DNA of 14,786 nucleotides from Chitinispirillaceae bacterium (GTDB lineage Bacteria; Fibrobacterota; Chitinivibrionia; Chitinivibrionales; Chitinispirillaceae). The notes beneath the pieces are model-generated. The model was not told the DNA's origin, did no database searches, and was given only the letters and a program-made list of their open reading frames with translations. The stretch's first letter is position 1. Every line of letters begins with the position of its first letter. The stretch spans positions 1 through 14,786 of the forward strand of contig JAFGDP010000100.1 of assembly GCA_016932075.1 (NCBI GenBank), in the 5' to 3' direction. A program made the position numbers and the translations under genes. Of the stretch, positions 1 to 6,915 are shown piece after piece.

Positions 1-549
1 GATGCCCTGACCTGGATGTTCGGTGAATCCCGGGGGTGTTATAGTTTGGAGTGTTTTACTGTGAAAACTGAAAACAATCCAGTCAATAACCAGGCTTATA
101 CAGGTGTAAAGTCAATTATGAATTATCCGTACAATGAAACAACGTGGGACCCATACAGTATCCGGGCTGTTGATTTCTATGCTCATCGTGTATATATGCC
201 GCCGAACGTTATACATGGGGCGGTAGCAGATACGGTGCAGATCGCGGTATCAGGGGTATGGGGTGAACCGGTGGCGTATTGCTCACTGGCGGTGTATGGG
301 GTCCGCTATCGGACCTATGTGGTGGATACTCCTGCGGTATTTTACGGAACAACCGACAAAAATGGTCTGTTTACTTTCACCGGTAATCCATATAATCCGG
401 ACAATAAAGCGTCGTTGACCTATTTCAATTTTTTGGTCAAAGCATGGAAAGAGGACCAGACTGCCTATGGGTGGATGCCGATACATGAAATCGCCCAGGC
501 ATGGCTTGATAATGAGGGCAAAACATATAAACAATTGATTCATTTTTAA
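1..549 (+). CDS. C-terminal part of a secreted protein, possibly a metzincin-type metallopeptidase (partial)
   Basis: The reading frame is already open at base 1 (DALTW precedes the first in-frame ATG at 16), so this is the 3' end of a longer gene that ends at TAA 547-549. About 182 residues are visible. The first part holds SIMNYPY (residues 33-39 counted from the ATG), which resembles the Met-turn that follows the zinc site in metzincin peptidases, and then SIRAVDFYAHR. The HExxHxxGxxH motif that would prove this is not in the window and would lie upstream. From about residue 70 the sequence looks like a beta-sandwich accessory domain (VYGVRYRTYVV, TTDKNGLFTF) with a conserved-looking tail, YGWMPIHE. 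It is the only clear gene on the plus strand and converges on the FISUMP gene. I do not recognise the family with certainty, and the peptidase idea is inference. Confidence 0.7.
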   Translation, partial: DALTWMFGESRGCYSLECFTVKTENNPVNNQAYTGVKSIMNYPYNETTWDPYSIRAVDFYAHRVYMPPNVIHGAVADTVQIAVSGVWGEPVAYCSLAVYGVRYRTYVVDTPAVFYGTTDKNGLFTFTGNPYNPDNKASLTYFNFLVKAWKEDQTAYGWMPIHEIAQAWLDNEGKTYKQLIHF

Positions 550-567
550 GATAGAAAGGGGGAGTAT

Positions 568-738
568 ATGAAGAAGGTTGTGTTTGGTCTGGCGGTATGG
601 CGTGTACCTTTACTTTATTCGTGGCGAGAAGGGAGGAAAAGATCGCCTGGAGTAACTGTTCTGCGTCGTTTTTTTTACATGGCGCCACTTTTCCGTCCTA
701 TCAGCGTGGTAAGTATCATACTCACTCCACATCCCTGA
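568..738 (+). pseudogene. Frameshifted remnant of a small lipoprotein gene
   Basis: An ATG at 568 lies 18 nt after the stop of the preceding plus-strand gene, behind a strong Shine-Dalgarno sequence (GGGGGAG, 558-564). The frame as given encodes 56 residues that begin MKKVVFGLAV and then turn into arginine-rich sequence of no recognisable type. Adding one base near 591-597 joins MKKVVFGLAV to the next frame, MACTFTLFVARREEK, giving a charged N-terminus, a hydrophobic stretch and a good lipobox (VMAC). This suggests a lipoprotein start broken by a 1-nt deletion, or a sequencing error. Past about residue 30 the joined frame runs into DNA antisense to the FISUMP gene end and shows no further domain. 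T8 at 669-676 has only a weak hairpin before it. A real 56-residue peptide cannot be excluded. Confidence 0.35.
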
Positions 739-1732
739 CAATACGAACCGGAAACCCGGTATTCTTGTTGTGGGTGATCCTGTCAATGTGGCTTTTGTGG
801 CAGTCAATGTGACAATGCCATGCCCGTAACGAATCGCATTCCGTGGAGCTCCACAAGTACGTGAGGGTTCTCTCGAGAAAAAGACTAAAGTAACTTCCAC
901 CCCAGTGACGAAGACCGCCTGGCAAGGCTGAAAAGCCGCTGGCGTTGTTTTTGCTCAGGTCGTTTCCGATTGCCCCTTCGAGCGTTGATGAGTCCCAATT
1001 ATACGTTGTTGCCATGGACTTGGCTATTTTGTTACCGGTCGTTGTCCCGTCGTAATTGTAGCCGCTGGCTATCAGGTAATTCTGCAGCGTATTCCAGTCC
1101 GCGTCCGTAGGCACGCGCCAGCCCTTGGGGGCCAGTTTGCCGGTGTTCACGGCATACCAGTTGTAAAAAACACCGTATTTCGCACTTTTGGCTTTAGTGC
1201 CGCCGTAAATACAGTAAGCTGGTGTAGGCGAGGCGGTCAAGTAGATATTGCACCATGTCGCGCTGTCTGGCACATAGGGGATTGCCGTGCCGTCATTGTA
1301 CGTGGTGGTTTTCAGGTTTTCCACGGTCCATTCCTGATTGCCGTACCGCACTGTACGGTATACATTGCCGTCGATATCACTTACGCTTCCGAAAACAAAA
1401 GGAGTCATGGTTGCCTGTATGCCAGAAGTATCGGGATTTGTTACTGCAAGACGATAGAGTTGGTACCCTTCCTTGGTGAACAGAAGCGCGTCATCTATTC
1501 GCGTTGCGGTTGTCGCCATCCCTTTTTGATCACTGTTTATCGTTCCCTGGAGGGTGAAGCTCCCATCCCATCGTGTTTTGGTCTTTAGGTCAGGTTTCCC
1601 GAGCCGCACCATGACGTTTTCGAGGCTGTTTCCCTCGCTGTTTTTGACTGTACCGGATATGGCCACGGATTGCGCATGGCATACGGCGAACACCGACAAA
1701 AGCGTCAAAACCGTTATACAAATTTGTTTCAT
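722..1732 (-). CDS. Secreted FISUMP-domain protein with N-terminal carboxypeptidase-regulatory-like domain
   Basis: This is a 336-residue exported protein of unknown biochemical role. The start is taken at ATG 1732 because it gives a clean signal peptide (MKQICITVLTLLSVFAVCHA, cleavage before Q21). An upstream in-frame GTG at 1762 would add ten residues in front of it, and neither start has a good Shine-Dalgarno. Residues 24-110 look like a carboxypeptidase-regulatory-like beta domain (ISGTVKNSEGNSLENVMV, then WDGSFTL). Residues 116-333 match the Fibrobacter succinogenes major paralogous domain (TIGR02145): DIDGNVYRTV, GNQEWTVENLKTT, YGVFYNWYAVNTGKLAPKGW, RVPTDADWNTL, NNASGFSALPGG and WSSTE. 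An unusual His/Cys cluster (residues 306-315) sits near the end where ordinary family members carry none. Only 20 nt separate it from the esterase gene upstream, so the two are probably cotranscribed. It lacks the C-terminal sorting module seen on its enzyme neighbours. Confidence 0.88.
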   Translation of the reverse strand: MKQICITVLTLLSVFAVCHAQSVAISGTVKNSEGNSLENVMVRLGKPDLKTKTRWDGSFTLQGTINSDQKGMATTATRIDDALLFTKEGYQLYRLAVTNPDTSGIQATMTPFVFGSVSDIDGNVYRTVRYGNQEWTVENLKTTTYNDGTAIPYVPDSATWCNIYLTASPTPAYCIYGGTKAKSAKYGVFYNWYAVNTGKLAPKGWRVPTDADWNTLQNYLIASGYNYDGTTTGNKIAKSMATTYNWDSSTLEGAIGNDLSKNNASGFSALPGGLRHWGGSYFSLFLERTLTYLWSSTECDSLRAWHCHIDCHKSHIDRITHNKNTGFPVRIVRDVE

Positions 1733-1752
1733 AGGGCGTTCTGAACAAACTG

Positions 1753-2979
1753 CTATGGACACACGACCGTATACTGAAACGCATGTTCTTTACCGATTGT
1801 GACTTGGCACACGCGCACACCGCTGCCGAATGAGGCCAGGTCAACCACATCGCCAGTGCGGAGATGTTTCACCGCCCTGCCGCGGCCTCCGAGATCAAAG
1901 AAACTAACGATCAGCGGCTCCTTTCCCGCGGCCACAAGCCGGGTGCCGTGAACCTGGACCATGGATGTGTTTGCACGGGTACGCAATACCAGCGGCTTTT
2001 CGGTTGCAGTCTGGTTAAGCAGGTAGCGCGTGAAAAATGCTAGCACCGTGTCCCGTTGTACGTTCGGACTGAAACCATGCCCCTGTGAAAGCAGGTAGAG
2101 GGAGTGCTCTTTGTTGTTTGCCGCGAATGCCTTTGCCAAAGCCGAATCCAGTTTCCTGCTCTGGCAGCTTGGAACCAGCGCATCATTGGTGCCATGCAGC
2201 ATGAGAAACGGCGGGTCGTCCCCGGTCACGAAATGGATCGGATTGGCGAGCGCGCATTTGTCCCTGTTCTGCTGAATGGCCCCGCCGATCAGCGACGATT
2301 CAGGCGAGTTGGCTGCGTCGTGATCCATGGTACTAACCTGCGGATTGTTGCCAGGACACGGTGCGCTCATGGTCAGGAAATCGGTGGGTCCGTACATGTC
2401 CAGGACCGCCTGTACTCTGCTCGAATAGCCGGTGTTTCCGCCAATGGTTCCCTCAAGATCCATAGTAACGCTGCCTGAGGTGGCGGTCGTGACATCACCC
2501 GACGTGCCGAGGAAAGCAGCGAGGTGTCCGCCTGACGACATGCCGCCCGTGCCGATGCGGTCAGGATCGAGATTGTATTGTGAAGCATTAGCACGCACCC
2601 ACCGGATGACCGCCCTGCACTCCTGCGACTGGACCGGCCACTTGGCGCCGCTGGACATGGTATGGTCAATGCTGGCGACCGCAATACCTTTAGGACCCAC
2701 GATGTTGAACAGGTCCCGTGCCAATGGATCGTCGCGTGTGCCACTCATCCAGGCGCCGCCATGGATCCAGACCACGATGGGGAAAGGCTTGGTTCCGCTT
2801 GTCGGGATGTACAGGTCCAGTTTGTTGGTGCTTGCAGGACCGTAGCTGAGGCCGGTGTACGTGGGGCTTTGTCCGGAGAGCATCGAGAAAAAAAACGCAA
2901 TCACGCAGCAAGCCCTCACCCTCATCGGAATCGCGGCTACCAACTGAGCATTTGTTTTTTTACCGGGAAATGTGAACAT
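1753..2979 (-). CDS. Secreted alpha/beta-hydrolase carboxylesterase (BD-FAE/COG0657-like) with C-terminal sorting module
   Basis: This is a 408-residue serine esterase, probably removing acetyl or feruloyl groups from a polysaccharide outside the cell. Motifs in order: the oxyanion-hole HGGAW (73-77), the nucleophile elbow GMSSG (146-150, S148), YGPTDF (196-201), HGTNDALVP (262-270, D266 as catalytic acid) and SQGHGF (298-303, H301). Together these give a complete Ser-Asp-His triad. Residues 330-408 form a separate beta-rich tail resembling type IX C-terminal sorting domains (VSFFDLGGRGRAVKHL). The start at 2979 is supported by a GGGGAGGTG Shine-Dalgarno 7 nt upstream. The alternative Met19 has none, although the hydrophobic export signal begins only there, which leaves an unusually long N-region. 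The FISUMP gene follows after 20 nt. The esterase fold is secure; the substrate is inference. Confidence 0.88.
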   Translation of the reverse strand: MFTFPGKKTNAQLVAAIPMRVRACCVIAFFFSMLSGQSPTYTGLSYGPASTNKLDLYIPTSGTKPFPIVVWIHGGAWMSGTRDDPLARDLFNIVGPKGIAVASIDHTMSSGAKWPVQSQECRAVIRWVRANASQYNLDPDRIGTGGMSSGGHLAAFLGTSGDVTTATSGSVTMDLEGTIGGNTGYSSRVQAVLDMYGPTDFLTMSAPCPGNNPQVSTMDHDAANSPESSLIGGAIQQNRDKCALANPIHFVTGDDPPFLMLHGTNDALVPSCQSRKLDSALAKAFAANNKEHSLYLLSQGHGFSPNVQRDTVLAFFTRYLLNQTATEKPLVLRTRANTSMVQVHGTRLVAAGKEPLIVSFFDLGGRGRAVKHLRTGDVVDLASFGSGVRVCQVTIGKEHAFQYTVVCP

Positions 2980-2985
2980 CAGAGC

Positions 2986-2993
2986 ACCTCCCC
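2986..2993 (-). promoter_or_regulatory. Shine-Dalgarno site of the alpha/beta-hydrolase gene
   Basis: The minus strand reads GGGGAGGT here, 6-7 nt before the ATG at 2979. It decides the start of the esterase gene against the internal Met19 at 2925, which has no ribosome-binding sequence. Confidence 0.7.
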
Positions 2994-3008
2994 TGATTAA
3001 CTATACCC

Positions 3009-3038
3009 AATATAACCCTTTTTCCCACTCCGTGAGAA
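3009..3038 (-). promoter_or_regulatory. Candidate sigma-70-type promoter of the esterase-FISUMP operon
   Basis: On the minus strand TTCTCA (3038-3033; four of six matches to TTGACA) is followed after 18 nt by TATATT (3014-3009; five of six matches to TATAAT). Transcription would start near 3002, leaving a leader of about 23 nt that contains the strong Shine-Dalgarno. The position is good but the -35 match is only moderate, so this is a prediction from sequence alone. Confidence 0.35.
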
Positions 3039-3095
3039 TTGGAATTACATTATTTATTGTCCTATACAGTTATCCTTCATGCACTTCCACCAGGA

Positions 3096-3128
3096 CTGAT
3101 AAGTAATTTGATTTTTCGAGAGCGGGCG
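3096..3128 (-). repeat. 33-nt conserved intergenic element, copy 1
   Basis: On the minus strand this element starts CGCCCG, contains the invariant core CGAAAAATCAA and ends TCAG. It matches 27 of 33 positions with the element at 9878-9910. Both copies lie in the gap upstream of a secreted enzyme gene and in the same orientation: this one is 116 nt before the alpha/beta-hydrolase start and 95 nt after the SGNH stop. Its first bases also form one arm of the inverted repeat at 3122-3159. It could be an activator or operator site, or an RNA element. Confidence 0.5.
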
Positions 3129-3159
3129 GGTATATCGACCATCTGTCCGTTCTGCCCGC
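3122..3159 (-). repeat. GC-rich inverted repeat between SGNH and esterase genes
   Basis: GCGGGCGG (3122-3129) and CTGCCCGC (3152-3159) pair at seven of eight positions around a 22-nt spacer. It lies 65 nt downstream of the SGNH stop codon. No T-run follows on the minus strand (the next bases are TCTCGAAAAATC), so it is not a canonical intrinsic terminator. It may be a 3' stabilising hairpin or part of the conserved element. Confidence 0.35.
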
Positions 3160-3223
3160 AGAATACTAGGCGGAAATAGATGGCAACACCCATGTATCGG
3201 AAACCCGGTTGGCTGCCCTTTGG

Positions 3224-4195
3224 TTATCGCACCAGCACTTTTGACCGATCGAACATCCCTCCGCCATCGATCTCAAGGCAATAAACTCCGGGAGCCGCCG
3301 CGTTGAGTGGGAATTGAATGGTTTGAAATCCGGAAACAGGGGCCTGTCTTTCTGCAATCGCGACCTTTCGACCCGAGAGAGCATAGAGGCGCGCGCAAAT
3401 ATTCGCCTTATTGGAAAGAGACAAGGAAACCTGAATCCGGTTGTGAAAAACCGTCACCATAGGCCGTAACACGGTGGCGTTTTCCACGGTGCTTGTAATC
3501 TGCACGCTGGCAGTGTCGAAAAATTTCTTATCTTTAATGAATTGCCACAGTGCATCTGCGATGATCTTTCCGCCGGCGTCGTTGGGGTGGACGCCGTCCA
3601 AGGTGTATTGTCTTTCTTTTCCCAGGAAAAGAGGCACAACGTCGAACCAATAGACAATGGGTTTCGTGGTCTTATCTACCACCTCCTTGAGCATGGGCCC
3701 AAGAACCAGGTATTGGTTTTCCAGGTTTGGAAAGCCCTGAAAATGGTGATACGATAAAAAGATGACTTTTTTCACACCATTCGTTGCCATCTGCGAGTAA
3801 AGATCTTTAAGCGCTTTGACCGCATCCTGGAAGGTCTGACAGCTTGGAGCAAAAGGTAACGGACAGGTATGCTGTAGGCAATCGTTGCCACCGCCGTCCA
3901 TGATGACCCATTTAACGCCTTGCTTATTGTTTGCATACTGCTCAGGAATTCTAGGAGAGCTGCCGCCGGGTCCAAGCCACGTACCGCTTACCGCTACTTG
4001 GTGAAATTGGCCTGCGGCTAATATTCCATCGGCCACGGCGTGCTGAGAAAGAGTAATATTAATTGATCTCCCAACGTCGAAATACGAATCGCCGATAATG
4101 AGTACCTGGTTGTTTGGAATGACGCCGCCCGACGCCTGCGAAACGGCTGCCCCGCTGATCAAAGCCGTCATAAGGAGAATGAAAATTTTACGCAT
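3224..4195 (-). CDS. Secreted SGNH/GDSL-family esterase with C-terminal sorting module
   Basis: This 323-residue exported hydrolase probably deacetylates a polysaccharide. Start ATG 4195 is chosen because it opens a signal peptide (MRKIFILLMTALISGAAVSQA) and has AAAGGAG at 4209-4203. The open frame continues upstream to 4351, but that extension runs through hairpins and is not coding-like. Family blocks: GDSY (35-38, nucleophile S37), GGGND (101-105, N104 as oxyanion hole) and DGVHP (200-204, D200 and H203), which complete the catalytic set. Residues about 235-323 form a typical type IX-like sorting domain (CARLYALSGRKV, APGVYCLEI). It lies 249 nt behind surface protein 1, with a candidate promoter and hairpins between, so it may be transcribed separately. 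Activity as an esterase is well supported; the acyl substrate is inferred from neighbours. Confidence 0.88.
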   Translation of the reverse strand: MRKIFILLMTALISGAAVSQASGGVIPNNQVLIIGDSYFDVGRSINITLSQHAVADGILAAGQFHQVAVSGTWLGPGGSSPRIPEQYANNKQGVKWVIMDGGGNDCLQHTCPLPFAPSCQTFQDAVKALKDLYSQMATNGVKKVIFLSYHHFQGFPNLENQYLVLGPMLKEVVDKTTKPIVYWFDVVPLFLGKERQYTLDGVHPNDAGGKIIADALWQFIKDKKFFDTASVQITSTVENATVLRPMVTVFHNRIQVSLSLSNKANICARLYALSGRKVAIAERQAPVSGFQTIQFPLNAAAPGVYCLEIDGGGMFDRSKVLVR

Positions 4196-4202
4196 AACGC
4201 TA

Positions 4203-4209
4203 CTCCTTT
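4203..4209 (-). promoter_or_regulatory. Shine-Dalgarno site of the SGNH gene
   Basis: AAAGGAG on the minus strand lies 7 nt before ATG 4195. It fixes the start at the signal-peptide methionine rather than the in-frame start at 4351. Confidence 0.65.
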
Positions 4210-4223
4210 GATTAAGGTTACAT

Positions 4224-4254
4224 TGTATATTTTCTTTGCAAAGAAAAAGGGCAA
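4224..4254 (-). promoter_or_regulatory. Candidate SGNH promoter whose spacer is an 18-nt perfect palindrome
   Basis: On the minus strand TTGCCC (4254-4249) and TATACA (4229-4224) each match the sigma-70 consensus at four of six positions, with a 19-nt spacer. Bases 4230-4247 within that spacer read TTTTCTTTGCAAAGAAAA, identical to their reverse complement. A transcript would begin near 4217 and reach the SGNH start after about 20 nt. A perfect palindrome between -35 and -10 is a classic repressor-operator position. The promoter boxes are weak and overlap the hairpin at 4244-4267, so this is a proposal. Confidence 0.35.
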
Positions 4255-4267
4255 GGCTCTGCCTCCC
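4244..4267 (-). terminator. Candidate intrinsic terminator behind surface protein 1
   Basis: The minus strand folds as GGGAGGC, loop AGA, then GCCT and CCC with a TG bulge, and is followed by TTTTTCTTT. It sits 177 nt after the stop of surface protein 1 and 48 nt before the SGNH start. The three-base loop and the bulge make it a moderate candidate. Confidence 0.4.
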
Positions 4268-4295
4268 AAGGCCGGCTGATACTCCTTTCTCTCGC

Positions 4296-4342
4296 GGCTG
4301 CCGGTTACCTCCTCGCAAGATGAAACCGGCGGCCTTTTTTTT
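4296..4342 (+). terminator. Strong hairpin plus T8, terminator-like on the plus strand
   Basis: GGCTGCCGGTT (4296-4306) pairs with AACCGGCGGCC (4324-4334) in 11 consecutive base pairs with one G-T wobble and a 17-nt loop. Eight T residues follow directly (4335-4342). As an intrinsic terminator it works only for plus-strand transcripts, yet no plus-strand gene lies upstream of it; the DNA before it is antisense to the SGNH gene. In the minus-strand transcript the same hairpin would carry a GAGGAGG stretch in its loop. It may stop antisense transcription before surface protein 1. Confidence 0.5.
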
Positions 4343-4444
4343 GTTTACCAACTATTACCGCAATACGTTTGCTACCAATATTTTTCCTTTTCTAATGATG
4401 TTGTCGTCTTTTACTGTCAACTTTCAACTGATCACTGGCAACTC
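4343..4444. other. Rest of the gap between surface protein 1 and SGNH genes
   Basis: AT-rich DNA between the stop codon of surface protein 1 and the plus-strand hairpin. I see no gene, repeat or convincing promoter in it. Confidence 0.5.
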
Positions 4445-6109
4445 TTATTTAAATTGTACAAGCTTGTCATCATTCCTCTGATTCATATAACTGAGCCGTA
4501 TCCAATCGCCGCTTCGAGCACCACGGGAAACGCTCACTTCATCGATTTTACCTTTGAAATAGCAATACCCAAAATTCGACGGAAAGGTGGCTTCTTTAAA
4601 AAAACGGCCTATGGTAAAATCGTTTGAAGTATCCCTTGAGAGTCCCCAGGAAAATATTGTGCTTTTATCGGCGACAAGCTCGCCATTGCAATACAAATAT
4701 TGCGCACTCCCCTGTCGCACACCGGTGAGAAGCATCCACTGTTTTTCCGTTACCGGCGTGTTTGACGTGTGCCAGTTATCGGTTTCACTAAAGTTGCCGA
4801 ACTCCCACAGCGGCTTATTCGAGGGGATATACGTAATCCATAAAAAGTACTGCTGATATCCTTTTGCCACAATGGTGCGATACACGTAATCGGCCGTATC
4901 CGCATACACCCAGGCCGAAACCGTAAAATAGCCGTCTTCTGGGAAATTCAGTTTGCCGCTTGCCGTATTCGGCATGGTGATGTAACTCGAATCGCCGTCA
5001 AAGGCCCGGGCATTGCCGATTGCTCCGGGTGTCGATGAAGCGCCGGACATATGGTATGCATTTCCATCGTACCGGTTGGCGGTCGCGTCGAGCGCGATGT
5101 CGTTACCATACTCGTTTAAATGCCATACTCCCTGAAATCCAGCGGCCGTATCAAACACCGCCGTGCTGCTCGAAGTGCTGCTCGCATCAGGATTGCCCCA
5201 GTACATCGTAAGGTACTGGCTGTCGTTGCCGCCAAACACCGTATCGACATTCACCCAGATCTCGGCCGTCCTGTCGAGCGAATCCCAGCGTTCTATTTCA
5301 ATGGGTAGAAACGTATTGTCCTGTTTGGTATAACGGAGATCGGCGCCACCGGTTTGTGCCTGGCTGAAATCGAAATTCGCTCCGGTTAATCTGACAAGCA
5401 CGGGAAATCCATAGACTATTCCCGCAACATCGGCGCCTGTGGCCGATGTATTAAGAACCAAGCGCTGCGCATGCTTCCATCCCGGGTTCACGACAACGGC
5501 GGTGTCGCCGGAATTGACCGCGACATCATACCTGATGATGGTCGATACGGGACTGTTTGTTGATGAATACGCAATCGCCGGCATGATACCCTCTGGTACC
5601 GATTCAAGCGTCACCAACTCGCCCTGGCTGTTCAGAAAGGTGAATATGGTGGTGCCGGGAATGTAGAGATATCCGACGCTCTTATCGACATTATCCGGCA
5701 AGACCACACTGATCGCCCCGGGCTCCTTGAGCCTAATCTGTTCTACGGTGACCGTATCGCCGATTGCATGGATTCCGGTGATAAACGCCGTGGTTGTTCC
5801 GGCCGTGTGGTGCGCCAGGATCGTGTATGCGCCGGTATCGAGCCGTTGAAATCCATACTTACCCTGTTTATTGGCTGTGGTAATGAGGCGCGCGGGCAGC
5901 GGTTCGCTTTTTACGGCATCATGGCTATTGGGGATAAGCCGTACCACGGCAAATGCCGCAGGCGTGCCGTCGGCCATGGCGACCGTACCGGTAAGACTGT
6001 TGGTCGTCTCGGACCCGGCTCCTGAGAGGTCAGCCAGGTTCCCGCATTGTAGCATTATCAAAGCGCAGATTCCGGCGACGGCGAACAATTGACGGAAAAC
6101 AGGCCTCAT
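4445..6109 (-). CDS. Surface protein 1: predicted lipoprotein with CarboxypepD_reg-like, DUF2341 and LamG domains
   Basis: This 554-residue protein is probably anchored at the cell surface and may bind glycan. The N-terminus is a signal sequence ending at C22 (CALIMLQC). The cysteine position suits a lipoprotein, but the residues before it are not a standard lipobox. Residues about 38-110 are a carboxypeptidase-regulatory-like beta domain (LTGTVAMADGTPAAFAVV, TGAYTILAHH). About 128-205 is a second beta domain, about 230-310 is DUF2341 (FPVLVRLTGANFDFSQA, IEIERWD, TMYWGNPDAS), and about 325-530 is a LamG/concanavalin A-like domain (GVWHLNEYGN, FTVSAWVYADT, GKIDEVSVSRG). It ends WIRLSYMNQRNDDKLVQFK. 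The ATG overlaps the stop of regulator 1 as ATGA, without a clear Shine-Dalgarno, which suggests translation by coupling. It is a paralogue of surface protein 2. No catalytic motif is seen. Confidence 0.85.
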   Translation of the reverse strand: MRPVFRQLFAVAGICALIMLQCGNLADLSGAGSETTNSLTGTVAMADGTPAAFAVVRLIPNSHDAVKSEPLPARLITTANKQGKYGFQRLDTGAYTILAHHTAGTTTAFITGIHAIGDTVTVEQIRLKEPGAISVVLPDNVDKSVGYLYIPGTTIFTFLNSQGELVTLESVPEGIMPAIAYSSTNSPVSTIIRYDVAVNSGDTAVVVNPGWKHAQRLVLNTSATGADVAGIVYGFPVLVRLTGANFDFSQAQTGGADLRYTKQDNTFLPIEIERWDSLDRTAEIWVNVDTVFGGNDSQYLTMYWGNPDASSTSSSTAVFDTAAGFQGVWHLNEYGNDIALDATANRYDGNAYHMSGASSTPGAIGNARAFDGDSSYITMPNTASGKLNFPEDGYFTVSAWVYADTADYVYRTIVAKGYQQYFLWITYIPSNKPLWEFGNFSETDNWHTSNTPVTEKQWMLLTGVRQGSAQYLYCNGELVADKSTIFSWGLSRDTSNDFTIGRFFKEATFPSNFGYCYFKGKIDEVSVSRGARSGDWIRLSYMNQRNDDKLVQFK

Positions 6110-6915
6110 ATAGTCAGGGGAAACAGTTGAATGTTCAATTGGTATACCTTGTCCGGGCTCTTTTCCGCTTCGGCATAGTTTAATAATGCCTCCCGGAACT
6201 CTTTGATCATTTCATTTATACCGTCGAGATTTTTTTCAGCGATGGTGATTGTTACCGTTGAAATATTCCTCTTCTCTTTAGGGTGCCGGTGGAGCGCCTC
6301 GGCGGCCAGCCGTATGGTCTCTTCCTGGAACGCCTTCACAGCAATCGATCGGCACTGGTTGCCGGTGGTGATGATTTTATTGGTAAGATAATAAGGCCCT
6401 CCCGGTTTTCTTTTAATCAACCCGAGTTCTTTTAAAAGCGAGATCGTTTTTCTTGCCTTGGCTATGGTAATCGGTGGGCTCACCTTGGAAGCCAGGGCCT
6501 TGTAATCGGCCCTGAACGGGTAAAAATCCAGAAGCGTCAGAACCGCGGAATAATACCATTTTGTATAGAATTCGTACTGGCTTTTCTCGAGCGCATGCGC
6601 CGCTACTCCTTTAAGGGCAAGCAGCTTCTCATAATAAAACCTGCTGTCACGGTCGGATGTTGATTTGTTAAAATGTACGAGGGTGGAAAAATACTCCGCA
6701 TCGCTTCCTTTAAGATCACAAAAGGTGATGAACACTTCTATCGAATTCCTCCCGATATGCCGCTGTTTCTGGAATATTTTTACCAAGTGTGACGCATCAG
6801 TGGATACTTTCTTGCCCATGAAACGGTAGGAAAAATAGGGGCATTCCTTTTTCTTTTCCTCAAAAACATCCCTTAGGTACTCTCGATATTCGAAATATTC
6901 TTTAACCGGTCTCAT
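6106..6915 (-). CDS. Regulator 1: TIGR02147-family DNA-binding protein
   Basis: This 269-residue predicted cytoplasmic transcription factor belongs to a family expanded in Fibrobacterota. The start at ATG 6915 (MRPVKEYFEYREYLRD) matches how family members begin. The frame also continues to a GTG at 6999, but the added residues look non-coding. There is no clear Shine-Dalgarno. Residues about 28-60 resemble an Xre-like helix-turn-helix (SYRFMGKKVSTDASHLVKIF), 116-122 hold the family signature YTKWYYS, and about 138-180 form a winged-helix-like region (ALASKVSPPITIAKARKTIS, LLKELGLI). The protein ends in the family-type YQLNIQLFPL. Its TGA overlaps the ATG of surface protein 1 (ATGA), so the two products are probably made together. 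A dyad lies about 100 nt upstream. Family membership is secure; the targets and signal are unknown. Confidence 0.86.
   Translation of the reverse strand: MRPVKEYFEYREYLRDVFEEKKKECPYFSYRFMGKKVSTDASHLVKIFQKQRHIGRNSIEVFITFCDLKGSDAEYFSTLVHFNKSTSDRDSRFYYEKLLALKGVAAHALEKSQYEFYTKWYYSAVLTLLDFYPFRADYKALASKVSPPITIAKARKTISLLKELGLIKRKPGGPYYLTNKIITTGNQCRSIAVKAFQEETIRLAAEALHRHPKEKRNISTVTITIAEKNLDGINEMIKEFREALLNYAEAEKSPDKVYQLNIQLFPLTI

Noticed and set aside
1733..1762. GTG start at 1762 for the FISUMP gene
   Set aside because: It adds residues before a normal signal peptide and has no Shine-Dalgarno. I kept ATG 1732, although that start also lacks a strong ribosome site.
4230..4345. Known riboswitch (cyclic-di-GMP, glycine or manganese class) upstream of the SGNH gene
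   Set aside because: Compact hairpins are present, but I could not match the conserved core sequences of any of these classes.
4196..4351. N-terminal extension of the SGNH protein to the start at 4351
   Set aside because: The extension crosses two hairpins and a promoter-like palindrome and is rich in basic residues. The signal peptide and Shine-Dalgarno place the start at 4195.
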